Shown in pieces: positions 42,410 through 51,497 of a stretch of DNA of 64,000 nt; positions within the stretch are counted from its first letter, which is position 1, and each line of letters starts with the position of its first letter. Position numbers and translations under genes: made by a program. Origin of the DNA: Lachnospiraceae bacterium A4 (GTDB lineage Bacteria; Bacillota; Clostridia; Lachnospirales; Lachnospiraceae); contig KE159530.1 in the NCBI GenBank assembly GCA_000403215.2, forward strand, positions 62,001 through 126,000, given 5' to 3'. The notes below the pieces were generated by a model. It had not been told where the DNA came from. It saw only the letters and a list, made by a program, of their open reading frames with translations, and made no database searches.

Positions 42410-45400
42410 ATGAGACGGAAAAATAAAAGAAATATACTGGCTGCGGCGGCGGTGGCAGCGCTGCTTTGCTGTGGGTGCAGCGGGCAGGAACCGCTTTCGG
42501 AGAATACAGCCGGCGAGGAGGAAACCTGTAAGATTATAGATCTGACAGTGAATTATATGCAAAATCCCATAGGGATTGAACAGAATCCGCTTTTTGGGTG
42601 GCGTATGCAGGCAAAGTGCGGTCAGCAGCAGACGGCGTACAGAATCGTTGTGGCGGCATCGCAGGAGAAGCTGGCGCAGGAGGAGTATCTCTGGGACAGC
42701 GGCAGGACGGAGTCTGGAAGTTCCGTGGCAGTGCCCTATCAGGGAAACAACCTTTTGGCAGGCACGGGCTATGTGTGGAAGGTATTTGTCTGGGACGAGG
42801 CTGGAAATATGACAGAGAGCATGGAGACCGCGGCGTTTGAGACGGGGCTGACAGACAATGACTGGGGCGGCGCCTCATGGATTGGGATTAGGGCCGAGCA
42901 AGACACAAAGGAGGCTGCAAAAGAAAAAACGTATTATGCAATTGAGTACGATGTCCGGCTGGGCAGGACGCGCTCTGGCGTGGTGTGGGGAATGGACACA
43001 AACCAGTATGGGGACTATTTCCGGTGTGAGTTTGACACATTGGGCGACACGGTGTCCTTCTCCATCGTCTCGCTCTCGAATGTGGACGAAATAAAAAGAA
43101 GCAGCGCTGACTTGGAGGAAGGTTTATCCGAAGATTTTGGCGAAAAAGTGCATCACGTGCGACTAGAAATCAAAGACACGGCAGTGGAGGCCAGCATTGA
43201 CGGCAAGCCAGTGCTGCACACAGAGCTTGACCAGAAAAAGGCGCTTGGCAATCTGGGTTTTTGGACAGACAGAGGGGCATACTATGCATATTACGACAAT
43301 CTCTGTGTGACAGACGGGGATACCGGTGAAGTGCTTTTGCAGGAAGATTTTGAGGAGGATACGAGCGGGCAAAAGAAAAACACGCTGTTTTCTCCGTATT
43401 ATTTCAAAGTGCGGGACGGCTGGTGCGAGGCGTCATCGGGCTTTTTGCTGACGCCCGGGGTGAACGAGCCGGCGCCCATGCTGCGCTGCTTGTTTGAAAA
43501 GAAGCCGGACTGCTGCGTGACCGCTGCAAGGCTCTATGTCTCTGCGCTGGGGGATTATAGAATCTATCTGGACGGGGAGGAGGCAAGCGGGGAGTATCTT
43601 GCGCCGGGGCGTTCTATTTATAGTAAGGAGGTCTATTACCAGACCTATGATGTCACGAAGCTGCTTGCAGATGAGCAGACGCAGCACGTCCTTGGCGCTG
43701 CTTTGGGACATGGCAGATATGACAAGGCGAATGCGGACTGGGGAGAGCAGATTGCCTTGCAGGCAAAGCTCGTGTTGCAGTACGACGATCACAGCACACA
43801 GTGTATTGTCACAGACGATACGTGGCAGGCTTATGCAGACGGACCTATCCAGAATGATGATATGTTTCTGGGAGAATTTTATGACGCCACACGCGAGCAG
43901 ACGGGCTGGTGTGAGCGCGGATTTGCGGCGGACGGCTGGCAGCAGGCGGACGTTTTTTCGGAGTATGACGCGCTGGAAAAGAGAGCCAGCGGGGTGCCTG
44001 CGGTGAGCTGCATAGAGACGCGCAAGCCGGTTGCGGTGTCCGAGCCTGTTTCGGGGGTGTATGTCTATGACTTTGGACAGAATTTTAATGGAAACTGCGA
44101 GCTTGTCTTTCGGGATACCGAGGGAAAGCGGGGGCAGACTGTCACAATACGGTACGCGGAGGCACTCAATGACAGCAGAATGTCCTGCCGTGATGATGCG
44201 GTGGGGACGGTTTGGACGCAGAATCTGTATACGGCGAAGAATACCGACTACTATGTGATGAGCGGCGCCGGGGAGGAGACGTATACACCCAAGCTGGTGT
44301 GCCGCGGTTTTCGCTATGTGCAGATTTCTGGTGTGGACGAGGCTTTGCCGGCGGAGGAGGTCACAGGGCTGGTGCTCAGCACAAAAAACAAGAGGACAGG
44401 ATATTTTACATGCTCTGACGAGCATATCAATCAGTTGTATGAGAGCATTTACTGGACACAGTTGAGCAATTTTCTGGACGTGCCGACAGACTGCCCGCAG
44501 CGGGACGAGCGCTTTGGGTGGGCGGGCGACGCGCAGGTCTTTGCCCGCACGGCGGCATACAACGCAGAGGTGCACAATTATCTGTCAAAATATGTACAGA
44601 TGCTGATCGACGGCCAGTGTGAAAACGGGGCATTTCCAGAGATTGCACCGAGTATCAATATGGACAGCGGCGCAAACGGGTGGAGTGATGCGGGCATTAT
44701 TTTGGTCTGGGAGTTGTATCAGCAGTATGGAGACCAAAGACTTATTGAGGACAACTTGCAGGCGATGTGCAGGTATATGGATTATCTTGTGGACACGAGC
44801 GAGAATTTTGTGCGCAGACAGCACAATTACAGCGATCACAATGCGGTGGCAGGGCTGGAGGACGAGATCGCAAATACGGCGCAGTGTGCATACGTGGCGG
44901 GACTTTTGTCAAAAATGAGTGCAGATATTGGCGAAAAGGAGATTGCCTTAACGTATGAGAAGGTTTACAATCAATATAGGGCTGCATGGCAGGAAAACTA
45001 TATTAACGAAGATGGCTCGATTGACTGCTGGCTGCAATCTGCCTACACGCTGGGACTGGCATACGGGCTGTATCCAGAAGAGCTTGCGAAGAAGGGCGCG
45101 GCGTGCCTCAACAATGCAGTGATGGCAAATGACTACCACTTGAATACAGGGTATATCGGGACACAGTTTTTGCTGCCGGTGCTGTGCAGATATGGGTATG
45201 TGGACACTGCGTACCGCATCTTGCAGCAAGATACGTATCCATCGTGGAGGAACATGCTGTCTTACGGGCAGACCACGATCACCGAGGCATGGAATACCTG
45301 CTATGAAACAGGAGATGGGACGTATGCGGTGAACGGCTCGATGAATCATTTCGGGCTTGGCACAGTGGGGCAGTGGCTGTACAGTGATGTGCTGGGCATC

Positions 45401-45661
45401 AAAAGAGATCTGGACAATCCCGGATATAAACATTTTTATATCGAACCGCAAGTGGGCGGCGGACTGACACATGTGTCAGGAAGTTATGAGAGCGTGTACG
45501 GTACGATTGAGAGCGGATGGCGTCTGGAGGGCGGCGAGCTGGTGTTTACGTTTGTGATTCCGCCGAACACGACGGCGACGGTCACACTGCCAGACCCGCA
45601 GTATCAGAACATGGCGCTTGCTGCCGGCGCGTATGAGTACCGCATCGCCCTGAATCAATGA
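42410..45661 (+). CDS. GH78 alpha-L-rhamnosidase, probable lipoprotein
   Basis: 1083 residues. Lys/Arg-rich start, hydrophobic stretch and Cys-rich lipobox-like end (ALLCCGC) indicate a surface lipoprotein. Fn3-like and beta-sandwich domains (about 40-150 and 330-480) flank an insert at 160-320 resembling a concanavalin-like domain. The (alpha/alpha)6 catalytic domain carries the GH78 signature DCPQRDERFGWAGDAQVF at about 693-710, with the general-acid acidic residues, and NHFGLGTVGQWLY near 980. It would release terminal rhamnose from glycans; in a locus that makes dTDP-rhamnose it may trim or remodel its own polymer. GGAGTGGG precedes the start. Confidence 0.92.
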   Translation: MRRKNKRNILAAAAVAALLCCGCSGQEPLSENTAGEEETCKIIDLTVNYMQNPIGIEQNPLFGWRMQAKCGQQQTAYRIVVAASQEKLAQEEYLWDSGRTESGSSVAVPYQGNNLLAGTGYVWKVFVWDEAGNMTESMETAAFETGLTDNDWGGASWIGIRAEQDTKEAAKEKTYYAIEYDVRLGRTRSGVVWGMDTNQYGDYFRCEFDTLGDTVSFSIVSLSNVDEIKRSSADLEEGLSEDFGEKVHHVRLEIKDTAVEASIDGKPVLHTELDQKKALGNLGFWTDRGAYYAYYDNLCVTDGDTGEVLLQEDFEEDTSGQKKNTLFSPYYFKVRDGWCEASSGFLLTPGVNEPAPMLRCLFEKKPDCCVTAARLYVSALGDYRIYLDGEEASGEYLAPGRSIYSKEVYYQTYDVTKLLADEQTQHVLGAALGHGRYDKANADWGEQIALQAKLVLQYDDHSTQCIVTDDTWQAYADGPIQNDDMFLGEFYDATREQTGWCERGFAADGWQQADVFSEYDALEKRASGVPAVSCIETRKPVAVSEPVSGVYVYDFGQNFNGNCELVFRDTEGKRGQTVTIRYAEALNDSRMSCRDDAVGTVWTQNLYTAKNTDYYVMSGAGEETYTPKLVCRGFRYVQISGVDEALPAEEVTGLVLSTKNKRTGYFTCSDEHINQLYESIYWTQLSNFLDVPTDCPQRDERFGWAGDAQVFARTAAYNAEVHNYLSKYVQMLIDGQCENGAFPEIAPSINMDSGANGWSDAGIILVWELYQQYGDQRLIEDNLQAMCRYMDYLVDTSENFVRRQHNYSDHNAVAGLEDEIANTAQCAYVAGLLSKMSADIGEKEIALTYEKVYNQYRAAWQENYINEDGSIDCWLQSAYTLGLAYGLYPEELAKKGAACLNNAVMANDYHLNTGYIGTQFLLPVLCRYGYVDTAYRILQQDTYPSWRNMLSYGQTTITEAWNTCYETGDGTYAVNGSMNHFGLGTVGQWLYSDVLGIKRDLDNPGYKHFYIEPQVGGGLTHVSGSYESVYGTIESGWRLEGGELVFTFVIPPNTTATVTLPDPQYQNMALAAGAYEYRIALNQ

Positions 45662-45677
45662 AAGGATGTAACAAAAC

Positions 45678-46682
45678 GTGGATAACAACAGACAAAAAGG
45701 AATACTATATATTGTGGTTCCCTGCTTCAATGAGGAGGAAGCCTTAGCGCCCTCGGCGGCAAAGCTCTTGGACAAGCTGCATGAACTCATGGCAAAGCAG
45801 ATTGTCGGCGAGAAAAGCCGGATTGTGTTTGTAGATGACGGCTCTAAGGACAGGACTTGGGACATCATCAAAGGGCTGTACGAGGAGTATGAAGAAATCA
45901 AGGGGCTTCGGTTTGCGCACAACAGGGGGCATCAGAATGCGATTCTTGCCGGCATGATGTACGCTGTCAAATACTGTGACTATACCATTACTATCGACGC
46001 TGATTTACAGCAGGACGTGAATGCGATGGAAAGCTTTATCAGCGCCTATATGGAGGGGAGTGAGATTGTGTACGGCGTGCGCAACTCAAGGGACACGGAC
46101 AAATTTTTTAAGAAGCTCTCCGCAACCATGTTCTACAAGGCAATGAAAGTCATGGACTGCAATATTTATGAAAATTCCGCGGACTATCGCCTCATGAGCA
46201 AAAAGGCACTGACAGCACTGTCAGAATACGGGGAAGTCAATCTGTTTCTGCGCGGCATTATCCCGGATATCGGGCTGAAATCCTCCGTCGTGCACTTTGA
46301 CGTGTTTCCGAGAATGCAGGGGGCGTCGAAGTATTCCCTTTCTAAGATGTTTACGCTCGCGGTGGACGGGATTACTTCTTTTAGCATCAAGCCAATCCGA
46401 ATGGTATTTATGATGGGGATTTTGGCGCTGCTTGTCGGGCTTGGCATGATCATTCATATTTTTTATGAGCACTATTTTGGCTATACGGTAAGTGGGTGGT
46501 CCTCTATACTCATGTCAATCTGGGTGCTTGGCGGGGCGGTTTTGCTCTCACTGGGCATCATAGGGGAGTATGTGGGCAGAAATTATTTGGAGACAAAGCA
46601 CCGCCCCCGGTATTATTTTTGGGAAATCCTGTCAAGGGATGAAGAACCTGACAAAATAACATTGCCAAGAAACGAATCATAG
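45678..46682 (+). CDS. GT2 glycosyltransferase, GtrB/DPM1-like
   Basis: 334 residues from a GTG start with AAAGGA upstream. Motifs IVVPCFNEEEA, FVDDGSKDRTW and IDADLQQD are canonical, with two C-terminal helices (about 235-258 and 270-295). Probably forms polyprenyl-phosphate sugar for an outside-facing transferase. First of a group with the FAD protein and the degenerate GT2 at 47879. Confidence 0.92.
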   Translation: MDNNRQKGILYIVVPCFNEEEALAPSAAKLLDKLHELMAKQIVGEKSRIVFVDDGSKDRTWDIIKGLYEEYEEIKGLRFAHNRGHQNAILAGMMYAVKYCDYTITIDADLQQDVNAMESFISAYMEGSEIVYGVRNSRDTDKFFKKLSATMFYKAMKVMDCNIYENSADYRLMSKKALTALSEYGEVNLFLRGIIPDIGLKSSVVHFDVFPRMQGASKYSLSKMFTLAVDGITSFSIKPIRMVFMMGILALLVGLGMIIHIFYEHYFGYTVSGWSSILMSIWVLGGAVLLSLGIIGEYVGRNYLETKHRPRYYFWEILSRDEEPDKITLPRNES

Positions 46683-46726
46683 TTTACAATCAATATAAAA
46701 AGGCATGGAGAGGCAGATGGCGGACT

Positions 46727-47875
46727 ATGAGTAAAACCAGTAAATTTGACAAAATTATCATCGGTGCAGGGCTGTATGGGCTGTATGCCGCACATTTTTG
46801 TGCAAAGCGAGGACAGCGCGTGCTGGTGCTGGAGTGCGAGGCGGCGCCGTTTCAGCGGGCGACGTATATCAATCAGGCGAGAGTGCATCAGGGATACCAC
46901 TATCCGCGCTCGCTCTCGACTGCAATGAAGTCTGCGGGGTATTTTGCGCGCTTTAATGAAGATTATGGGTTTTGTGTCAACCGCGAATTTCAGAAGGTGT
47001 ATGCGACCTCGAGCGAATATTCATGGTCGGACAGGGCACAGTTCAAAAAGTTCTGCGAGGCGGCACAGATTCCGTGCGAGGAGCTTCACCCGGAAAAATT
47101 TTTCAAAGACGGGATGTGTGACGGTGCGTTTCTCACGCGGGAGTACACGTATGATGCTTTTATTCTCAGAGATTATTTGATGGAAAAGCTGCGGGAGATG
47201 GGGGCGCTTGCAGAGATACATTTCAATATAGAATTAAACCGCATTGAGAAGCAGCAGGACGCCTATGTGCTGTATGTGACAGAGGCGGGGGAGACGGCGG
47301 TGTACAGCGCTGGCTTTGTGCTGAATGCGACATACGCATCGACCAACCAGATTTTAGACATGCTGGGCTACGATAAGTTTGGCATCAAATACGAGCTGTG
47401 CGAGATTATTCTCTGCGAGGTCAATGACACATTAAAGGAATACGGTTTTACGGTGATGGACGGCCCCTTTTTCTCGATTATGCCGTTTGGCAAGACCGGG
47501 CTGCACTCGCTCACGTCGGTGACGTTCACGCCGCACGCGACGAGCTATGACGAGGTTCCGCAGTTTCCGTGTCAGGCGGACAGCGGCGGGACGTGCAGCG
47601 GCACGCATCTTGGCAACTGCAATCTCTGTCAGGCGAAGCCGCGCTCGGCATTTCCGTACATGGCAAACCTTGCGCGCAAGTATCTGCGGGAGGAGTATGC
47701 ATTTTCGTACAAAAGTTCGTTGTTCTCAATGAAGCCGATTCTGATGAGCTCGGAGATTGATGACTCGAGACCGACAGTTGTTCGGACATACACGGCCAAT
47801 CCGACATTTGTCGGGGTTTTGTCGGGAAAAATTAATACAGTATATGACCTTGACGATATATTGGAAGGGGTATAG
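46727..47875 (+). CDS. FAD-dependent oxidoreductase
   Basis: 382 residues. N-terminal FAD-binding motif IIIGAGLYGLYAA (Gly13-x-Gly15-x-x-Gly18) followed by VLVLECEAAPFQRAT; overall DAO-like. A Cys-rich stretch CQADSGGTCSGTHLGNCNLC near residue 285 is unusual for this family and could bind a metal. It lies in a group with a GT2-like protein, an SDR and a TIM-barrel isomerase, so a sugar or lipid-linked intermediate is a likelier substrate than an amino acid. Substrate unknown. Confidence 0.82.
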   Translation: MSKTSKFDKIIIGAGLYGLYAAHFCAKRGQRVLVLECEAAPFQRATYINQARVHQGYHYPRSLSTAMKSAGYFARFNEDYGFCVNREFQKVYATSSEYSWSDRAQFKKFCEAAQIPCEELHPEKFFKDGMCDGAFLTREYTYDAFILRDYLMEKLREMGALAEIHFNIELNRIEKQQDAYVLYVTEAGETAVYSAGFVLNATYASTNQILDMLGYDKFGIKYELCEIILCEVNDTLKEYGFTVMDGPFFSIMPFGKTGLHSLTSVTFTPHATSYDEVPQFPCQADSGGTCSGTHLGNCNLCQAKPRSAFPYMANLARKYLREEYAFSYKSSLFSMKPILMSSEIDDSRPTVVRTYTANPTFVGVLSGKINTVYDLDDILEGV

Positions 47876-47878
47876 CAC

Positions 47879-48811
47879 ATGATAAATAAGGAAAAGAATT
47901 TTATGTCTGCGGTGCTCTATGTGCACAACGATGCGGCGTCGGTCGGCGCGTTTCTTGCCACGGTGCTAAAGGTGCTAGAGGAACATTTTGAGCACGCGGA
48001 GATTATCTGTGTAAATGACTATTCGCAGGACAACAGCGTCGAAATCATACGCGAACTTGGCAGGCAAGCCCGCAGCACGACGGTCACGGTGCTGAACATG
48101 AGCTATTTTCACGGGGTGGAGACGGCGATGAATGCGGGTATGGATTTAGCAATCGGGGATTTTGTGCTGGAGTTTGACGCCTGCGTCCCGGATTTTGCGG
48201 CGCCGGTGATTCTGAGTGTCTATCACAAATCCCTTGAGGGGTATGATATTGTGAGCGCCTCACCGGACAGGCGCCAGCGTTTGACCTCGAGCATATTCTA
48301 TCGTGTGTTTAACCGTTTTACGGACTTTTCGTACCGGCTTGAAACAGAGCGCTTCCGGGTGTTAAGCCGCAGGGTGATTAACCGGATCAGCAGCATGAAC
48401 AAGTCCGTCCCGTACCGCAAGGCGGTGTATGCAAACTGCGGGCTGAAAACAGCCAATATCCGCTATGAGGCGGCAGATGTCCAAACGCCGAAAGAGGACC
48501 GGGCAGAGCGCAAGTACCGCACAGACCTTGCGGTCAACAGCATGATTCTGTTCACAGAGCTCGGCTACCGTTTTGCGGTGACGATGACGGTGCTCATGAT
48601 GGCGGTTGCGGTGCTGGTTGCGCTGTACTCCGCAGTCGTGTACTTGTTCAGCACGCCGGTAGCGGGGTGGACGACGACGATATTTTTTATGTCGTTTGCC
48701 TTTTTTGGGCTGTTTGGCATTCTGACCATCATTATCAAATATTTGCAGATTTTGGTGGATTTGGTTTTCCGCCGCAAGAAATACAGCTTTGAGAGTATAG
48801 AAAAAATGTAA
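47879..48811 (+). CDS. GtrB-like GT2 protein with degenerate active site
   Basis: 310 residues with the layout of a GtrB protein (GT-A domain, then two C-terminal helices at about 240-265 and 272-298), but the key motifs have changed: the opening reads AVLYVHNDAASVG rather than VPCYNE, CVNDYSQDNS replaces VDDGSxD, and EFDACVPDF replaces DADLQDP. The family DXD is therefore missing one acidic residue. It may be a non-catalytic partner of the GtrB at 45678 or use an altered mechanism. It starts four bases after the FAD gene's stop. Confidence 0.8.
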   Translation: MINKEKNFMSAVLYVHNDAASVGAFLATVLKVLEEHFEHAEIICVNDYSQDNSVEIIRELGRQARSTTVTVLNMSYFHGVETAMNAGMDLAIGDFVLEFDACVPDFAAPVILSVYHKSLEGYDIVSASPDRRQRLTSSIFYRVFNRFTDFSYRLETERFRVLSRRVINRISSMNKSVPYRKAVYANCGLKTANIRYEAADVQTPKEDRAERKYRTDLAVNSMILFTELGYRFAVTMTVLMMAVAVLVALYSAVVYLFSTPVAGWTTTIFFMSFAFFGLFGILTIIIKYLQILVDLVFRRKKYSFESIEKM

Positions 48812-48846
48812 ATAATGTATTATAAATTGAAAGATGGAGGGGTACT

Positions 48847-49827
48847 ATGGTAGCATTGGTTGGTTATTCAGGATTTGTAGGAAGCAATCTTTATTCGAGG
48901 GCTAGAAACCGCATCAAGGGAGTGTTCAACTCGCAAAATATAGAGCGGGCATACGGGCTGGAACCAGAGGTGCTCATCTATGCAGGGGTGCGTGCGGAGA
49001 AGTACCTTGCAAACAGTGCGCCGGAACAGGATCTCGAGCAGATTCTGGCAGCGGAGGCGAACATCAAGGCGATCAATCCGCAGCGGCTTGTGCTGATCTC
49101 CACGATTGATGTCTATAAAAATCCTGTGGGGGTAGATGAGACGGACTCTGTGTTTTCCGACGGGAAGGGCGGGGCAGGCAACGGCATCAATCCCTATGGG
49201 TTAAACCGTTACTATCTTGAGGCGTGGGCGAGAAAGCAGTATCCAAATGCGCTCATCGTCAGGCTTCCGGGACTTTATGGCTACAATATCAAGAAAAATT
49301 TTATTTATGACTATATGAACGTGATTCCGACAATGCTGAAAAAGGAAAAGTATCAGGAGCTCAAAATACTTGAAAAGGCGGGGGACGGCATCATGCTCGA
49401 GGACTGCTACGAGCCGGCGCCAAATGGCTTCTACAAATGCAGGAAGCTGGATAAGGAGAAGCGGGAGCTCTTAAAGAAAAAGTTTAAGAAGCTCGGCTTT
49501 ACGGCGCTCAATTTCACGGACAGCCGCAGCACGTTCCAGTTCTATTCTTTAGGGCGGCTCTGGGAGGATATCCAGACGGCGCTCAACGAGGATATCCCAC
49601 TTTTGAATATCGCGACAGAGCCGGTGTCTGCCGCAGAGCTGTACAAGGCGCTGACAGGAGAGGTCTTTAAAAATGAGTTGAAGGGTGTCCCGGCAAAATA
49701 TGATTTCAGGACTACATACGCGTCGAAATTTGGCGGTAAGGACGGCTATATTTATGACAAGGAAGCAGTTCTGAAGGACGTGAAAATGTTTGTGGAGCAC
49801 ATGATCAAAGAGGGAGAACAGCGATGA
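48847..49827 (+). CDS. NAD(P)-dependent SDR-like oxidoreductase
   Basis: 326 residues. N-terminal motif ALVGYSGFVGSNL (GxxGxxG), then ISTIDVYKNP and NPYGLNRYYLEAW, where YGLNR has Arg where classic SDRs have the catalytic Lys. GGAGGGG is the ribosome site. The protein may epimerise, reduce or only bind a nucleotide sugar. It overlaps the isomerase gene by four bases. Confidence 0.78.
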   Translation: MVALVGYSGFVGSNLYSRARNRIKGVFNSQNIERAYGLEPEVLIYAGVRAEKYLANSAPEQDLEQILAAEANIKAINPQRLVLISTIDVYKNPVGVDETDSVFSDGKGGAGNGINPYGLNRYYLEAWARKQYPNALIVRLPGLYGYNIKKNFIYDYMNVIPTMLKKEKYQELKILEKAGDGIMLEDCYEPAPNGFYKCRKLDKEKRELLKKKFKKLGFTALNFTDSRSTFQFYSLGRLWEDIQTALNEDIPLLNIATEPVSAAELYKALTGEVFKNELKGVPAKYDFRTTYASKFGGKDGYIYDKEAVLKDVKMFVEHMIKEGEQR

Positions 49828-50645
49828 GGCTTTCGATATCCAATATTGCATGGACCGCCGCAGAAGATGCGCAGGTCTATGCGCTGATGCGAAAATATGG
49901 CTACACAGGGCTGGAGTTTGCGCCGACGCGCTTTTTTGAGACGGCGCCCTATGAAAATCTGGATGCGGCGCGCGCGTGGCGGCAGGCGTTTGCCAGCGCG
50001 GAGGGCTTTGATATGCCGTCCATGCAGTCAATCTGGTTTGGCAGGACGGAGAAGCTGTTTGCAGACGAGGCACAGCGGCAGACGCTTTTTGCATATACAA
50101 AAAAGGCAGTTGATTTTGCAAGCGCTGTCCAGTGTGCGCATCTCGTGTTTGGCAGTCCGAAAAACAGAGTGATTCCAGACCCGGCAGACCGTGTGTTGTG
50201 GCAGCAGGGCACAGACTTTTTCAGGCAGCTTGGCAGCTATGCGGCGTCGCGGCAGACCGTGCTTGGCATGGAGGCAAACCCTGCAATCTATCAGACGAAC
50301 TATATCAATACGACAAAAGAAGCGATACAGCTCATTCGCGAGGTGGCGTCAGAGGGCTTCCGCCTCAACCTCGATATCGGGACAATGCTTGAGAACAAAG
50401 AGCGCGTCGAGGTGCTTGAGGGCAGCGCGGCGCTAATCAGCCATGTGCATCTGAGTGAGCCGTTTTTGAAACCTATTGTGACCAGCGCGGACCGGCGAGG
50501 ATTTCATCAGGAGCTGGCTGCATTTCTGAGAGAACAGGGCTATCAGGGTTATGTGTCGGTGGAGATGGGAAAATCGGAGGACGGTGTGGACCGGCTTGCG
50601 CTGTTAGATGAGATATTGGCGTATGGAAGGGAGATGTTTGCATGA
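49824..50645 (+). CDS. Sugar phosphate isomerase/epimerase-like TIM-barrel protein
   Basis: 273 residues of the AP-endonuclease-2/xylose-isomerase-like barrel family: GYTGLEFAPTRFF near the start, LGMEANPAIY (Glu ligand), RLNLDIGTML (Asp ligand), SHVHLSEPF (His ligand) and VSVEMGKSED (Glu ligand). All four expected metal ligands appear present. Cytoplasmic; probable sugar isomerisation feeding the neighbouring transferases, substrate unknown. Four-base overlaps at both ends show tight coupling to the SDR and GT2 genes. Confidence 0.85.
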   Translation: MRLSISNIAWTAAEDAQVYALMRKYGYTGLEFAPTRFFETAPYENLDAARAWRQAFASAEGFDMPSMQSIWFGRTEKLFADEAQRQTLFAYTKKAVDFASAVQCAHLVFGSPKNRVIPDPADRVLWQQGTDFFRQLGSYAASRQTVLGMEANPAIYQTNYINTTKEAIQLIREVASEGFRLNLDIGTMLENKERVEVLEGSAALISHVHLSEPFLKPIVTSADRRGFHQELAAFLREQGYQGYVSVEMGKSEDGVDRLALLDEILAYGREMFA

Positions 50646-51439
50646 ACTATGGAGGAAGAATGGGCGTTCCAGCCTTTTCATATGAGGAGTACGCACCCAA
50701 AAGCAAAGAGTATGTGGTGCTGATTCCTGTGATCAATGAGGGCGAGCGCATCTTGAAAGAACTTTACCGCGCGTATAAACATCAGATCGCGGACTGCGCA
50801 GATCTCGTGATCTGCGACGGCGGTTCGACGGACGGCAGTTTGCAGGAACGCAAATTAAAAAAACTGCAAGTCAACACACTGCTTGTCAAGAAGGACAAAG
50901 GAAAGCAGGGCGCACAGCTCCGAATGGGCATTTACTGGGCACTCCGAAGAGGCTACAAGGGCATAATCACCATAGACGGGAATTACAAGGACAGTATCGA
51001 GGACGTTCCGCGCTTTATACAAAAGCTAGAGGAGGGATATGACTTTGTGCAGGGCTCGCGCTTTCTCAAAGGCGGAAGGGCAGTCAACACCCCGCTTAGC
51101 AGGCTGCTTGCGGTGCGTCTGCTTCATGCGCCGGTGATATCGCTGACCGCAGGGCAACGTTTTACGGACACGACCAACGCTTTCCGGGCATACTCGGCTA
51201 GGTATCTGCAAGACGGGCGCGTGGCGCCGCTGCGCGATATTTTTATGACCTACGAGCTGCTTGCATACCTGTCTGTCAGGGCGACGCAGCTTGGCTACAG
51301 GGCGTGTGAGCTGCCTGTGATGCGGGTGTATCCCAAAAAGGGAAAGGTGCCCACGAAGATTAGCTTTTTTAAGGGAAACAGTGAGCTGGTGAAGATTTTG
51401 TTTAGAAATTACCGCGGGGCATACAACCCGGATTTTTGA
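50642..51439 (+). CDS. GT2 glycosyltransferase
   Basis: 265 residues, GT-A fold, no membrane anchor. VLIPVINEGERILKEL, LVICDGGSTDGS and ITIDGNYKDS; the last replaces DADLQDS, so the DXD is DGN, an unusual variant. FTDTTNAFRAYS resembles polyprenyl-phosphate mannosyltransferase-type enzymes. Its stop codon lies inside the -35 box of the next promoter. Confidence 0.82.
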   Translation: MNYGGRMGVPAFSYEEYAPKSKEYVVLIPVINEGERILKELYRAYKHQIADCADLVICDGGSTDGSLQERKLKKLQVNTLLVKKDKGKQGAQLRMGIYWALRRGYKGIITIDGNYKDSIEDVPRFIQKLEEGYDFVQGSRFLKGGRAVNTPLSRLLAVRLLHAPVISLTAGQRFTDTTNAFRAYSARYLQDGRVAPLRDIFMTYELLAYLSVRATQLGYRACELPVMRVYPKKGKVPTKISFFKGNSELVKILFRNYRGAYNPDF

Positions 51440-51464
51440 CAAAGAATGCGGAACGTGATATAAT
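51436..51464 (+). promoter_or_regulatory. Consensus promoter of the priming transferase gene
   Basis: TTGACA (51436-51441), 17-bp spacer, TATAAT (51459-51464): a full match to the vegetative consensus, with an additional TG one base before the -10. It lies 34 bases before ATG 51498 and uses the preceding gene's stop codon as part of the -35. Confidence 0.92.
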
Positions 51465-51497
51465 GTAGCGTATTGGCAGATGGTTTGAGGGATTAAA

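Noticed and set aside
43433-44575. 380-codon minus-strand frame
   Set aside because: Entirely inside the GH78 rhamnosidase gene, whose motifs are intact on the plus strand.
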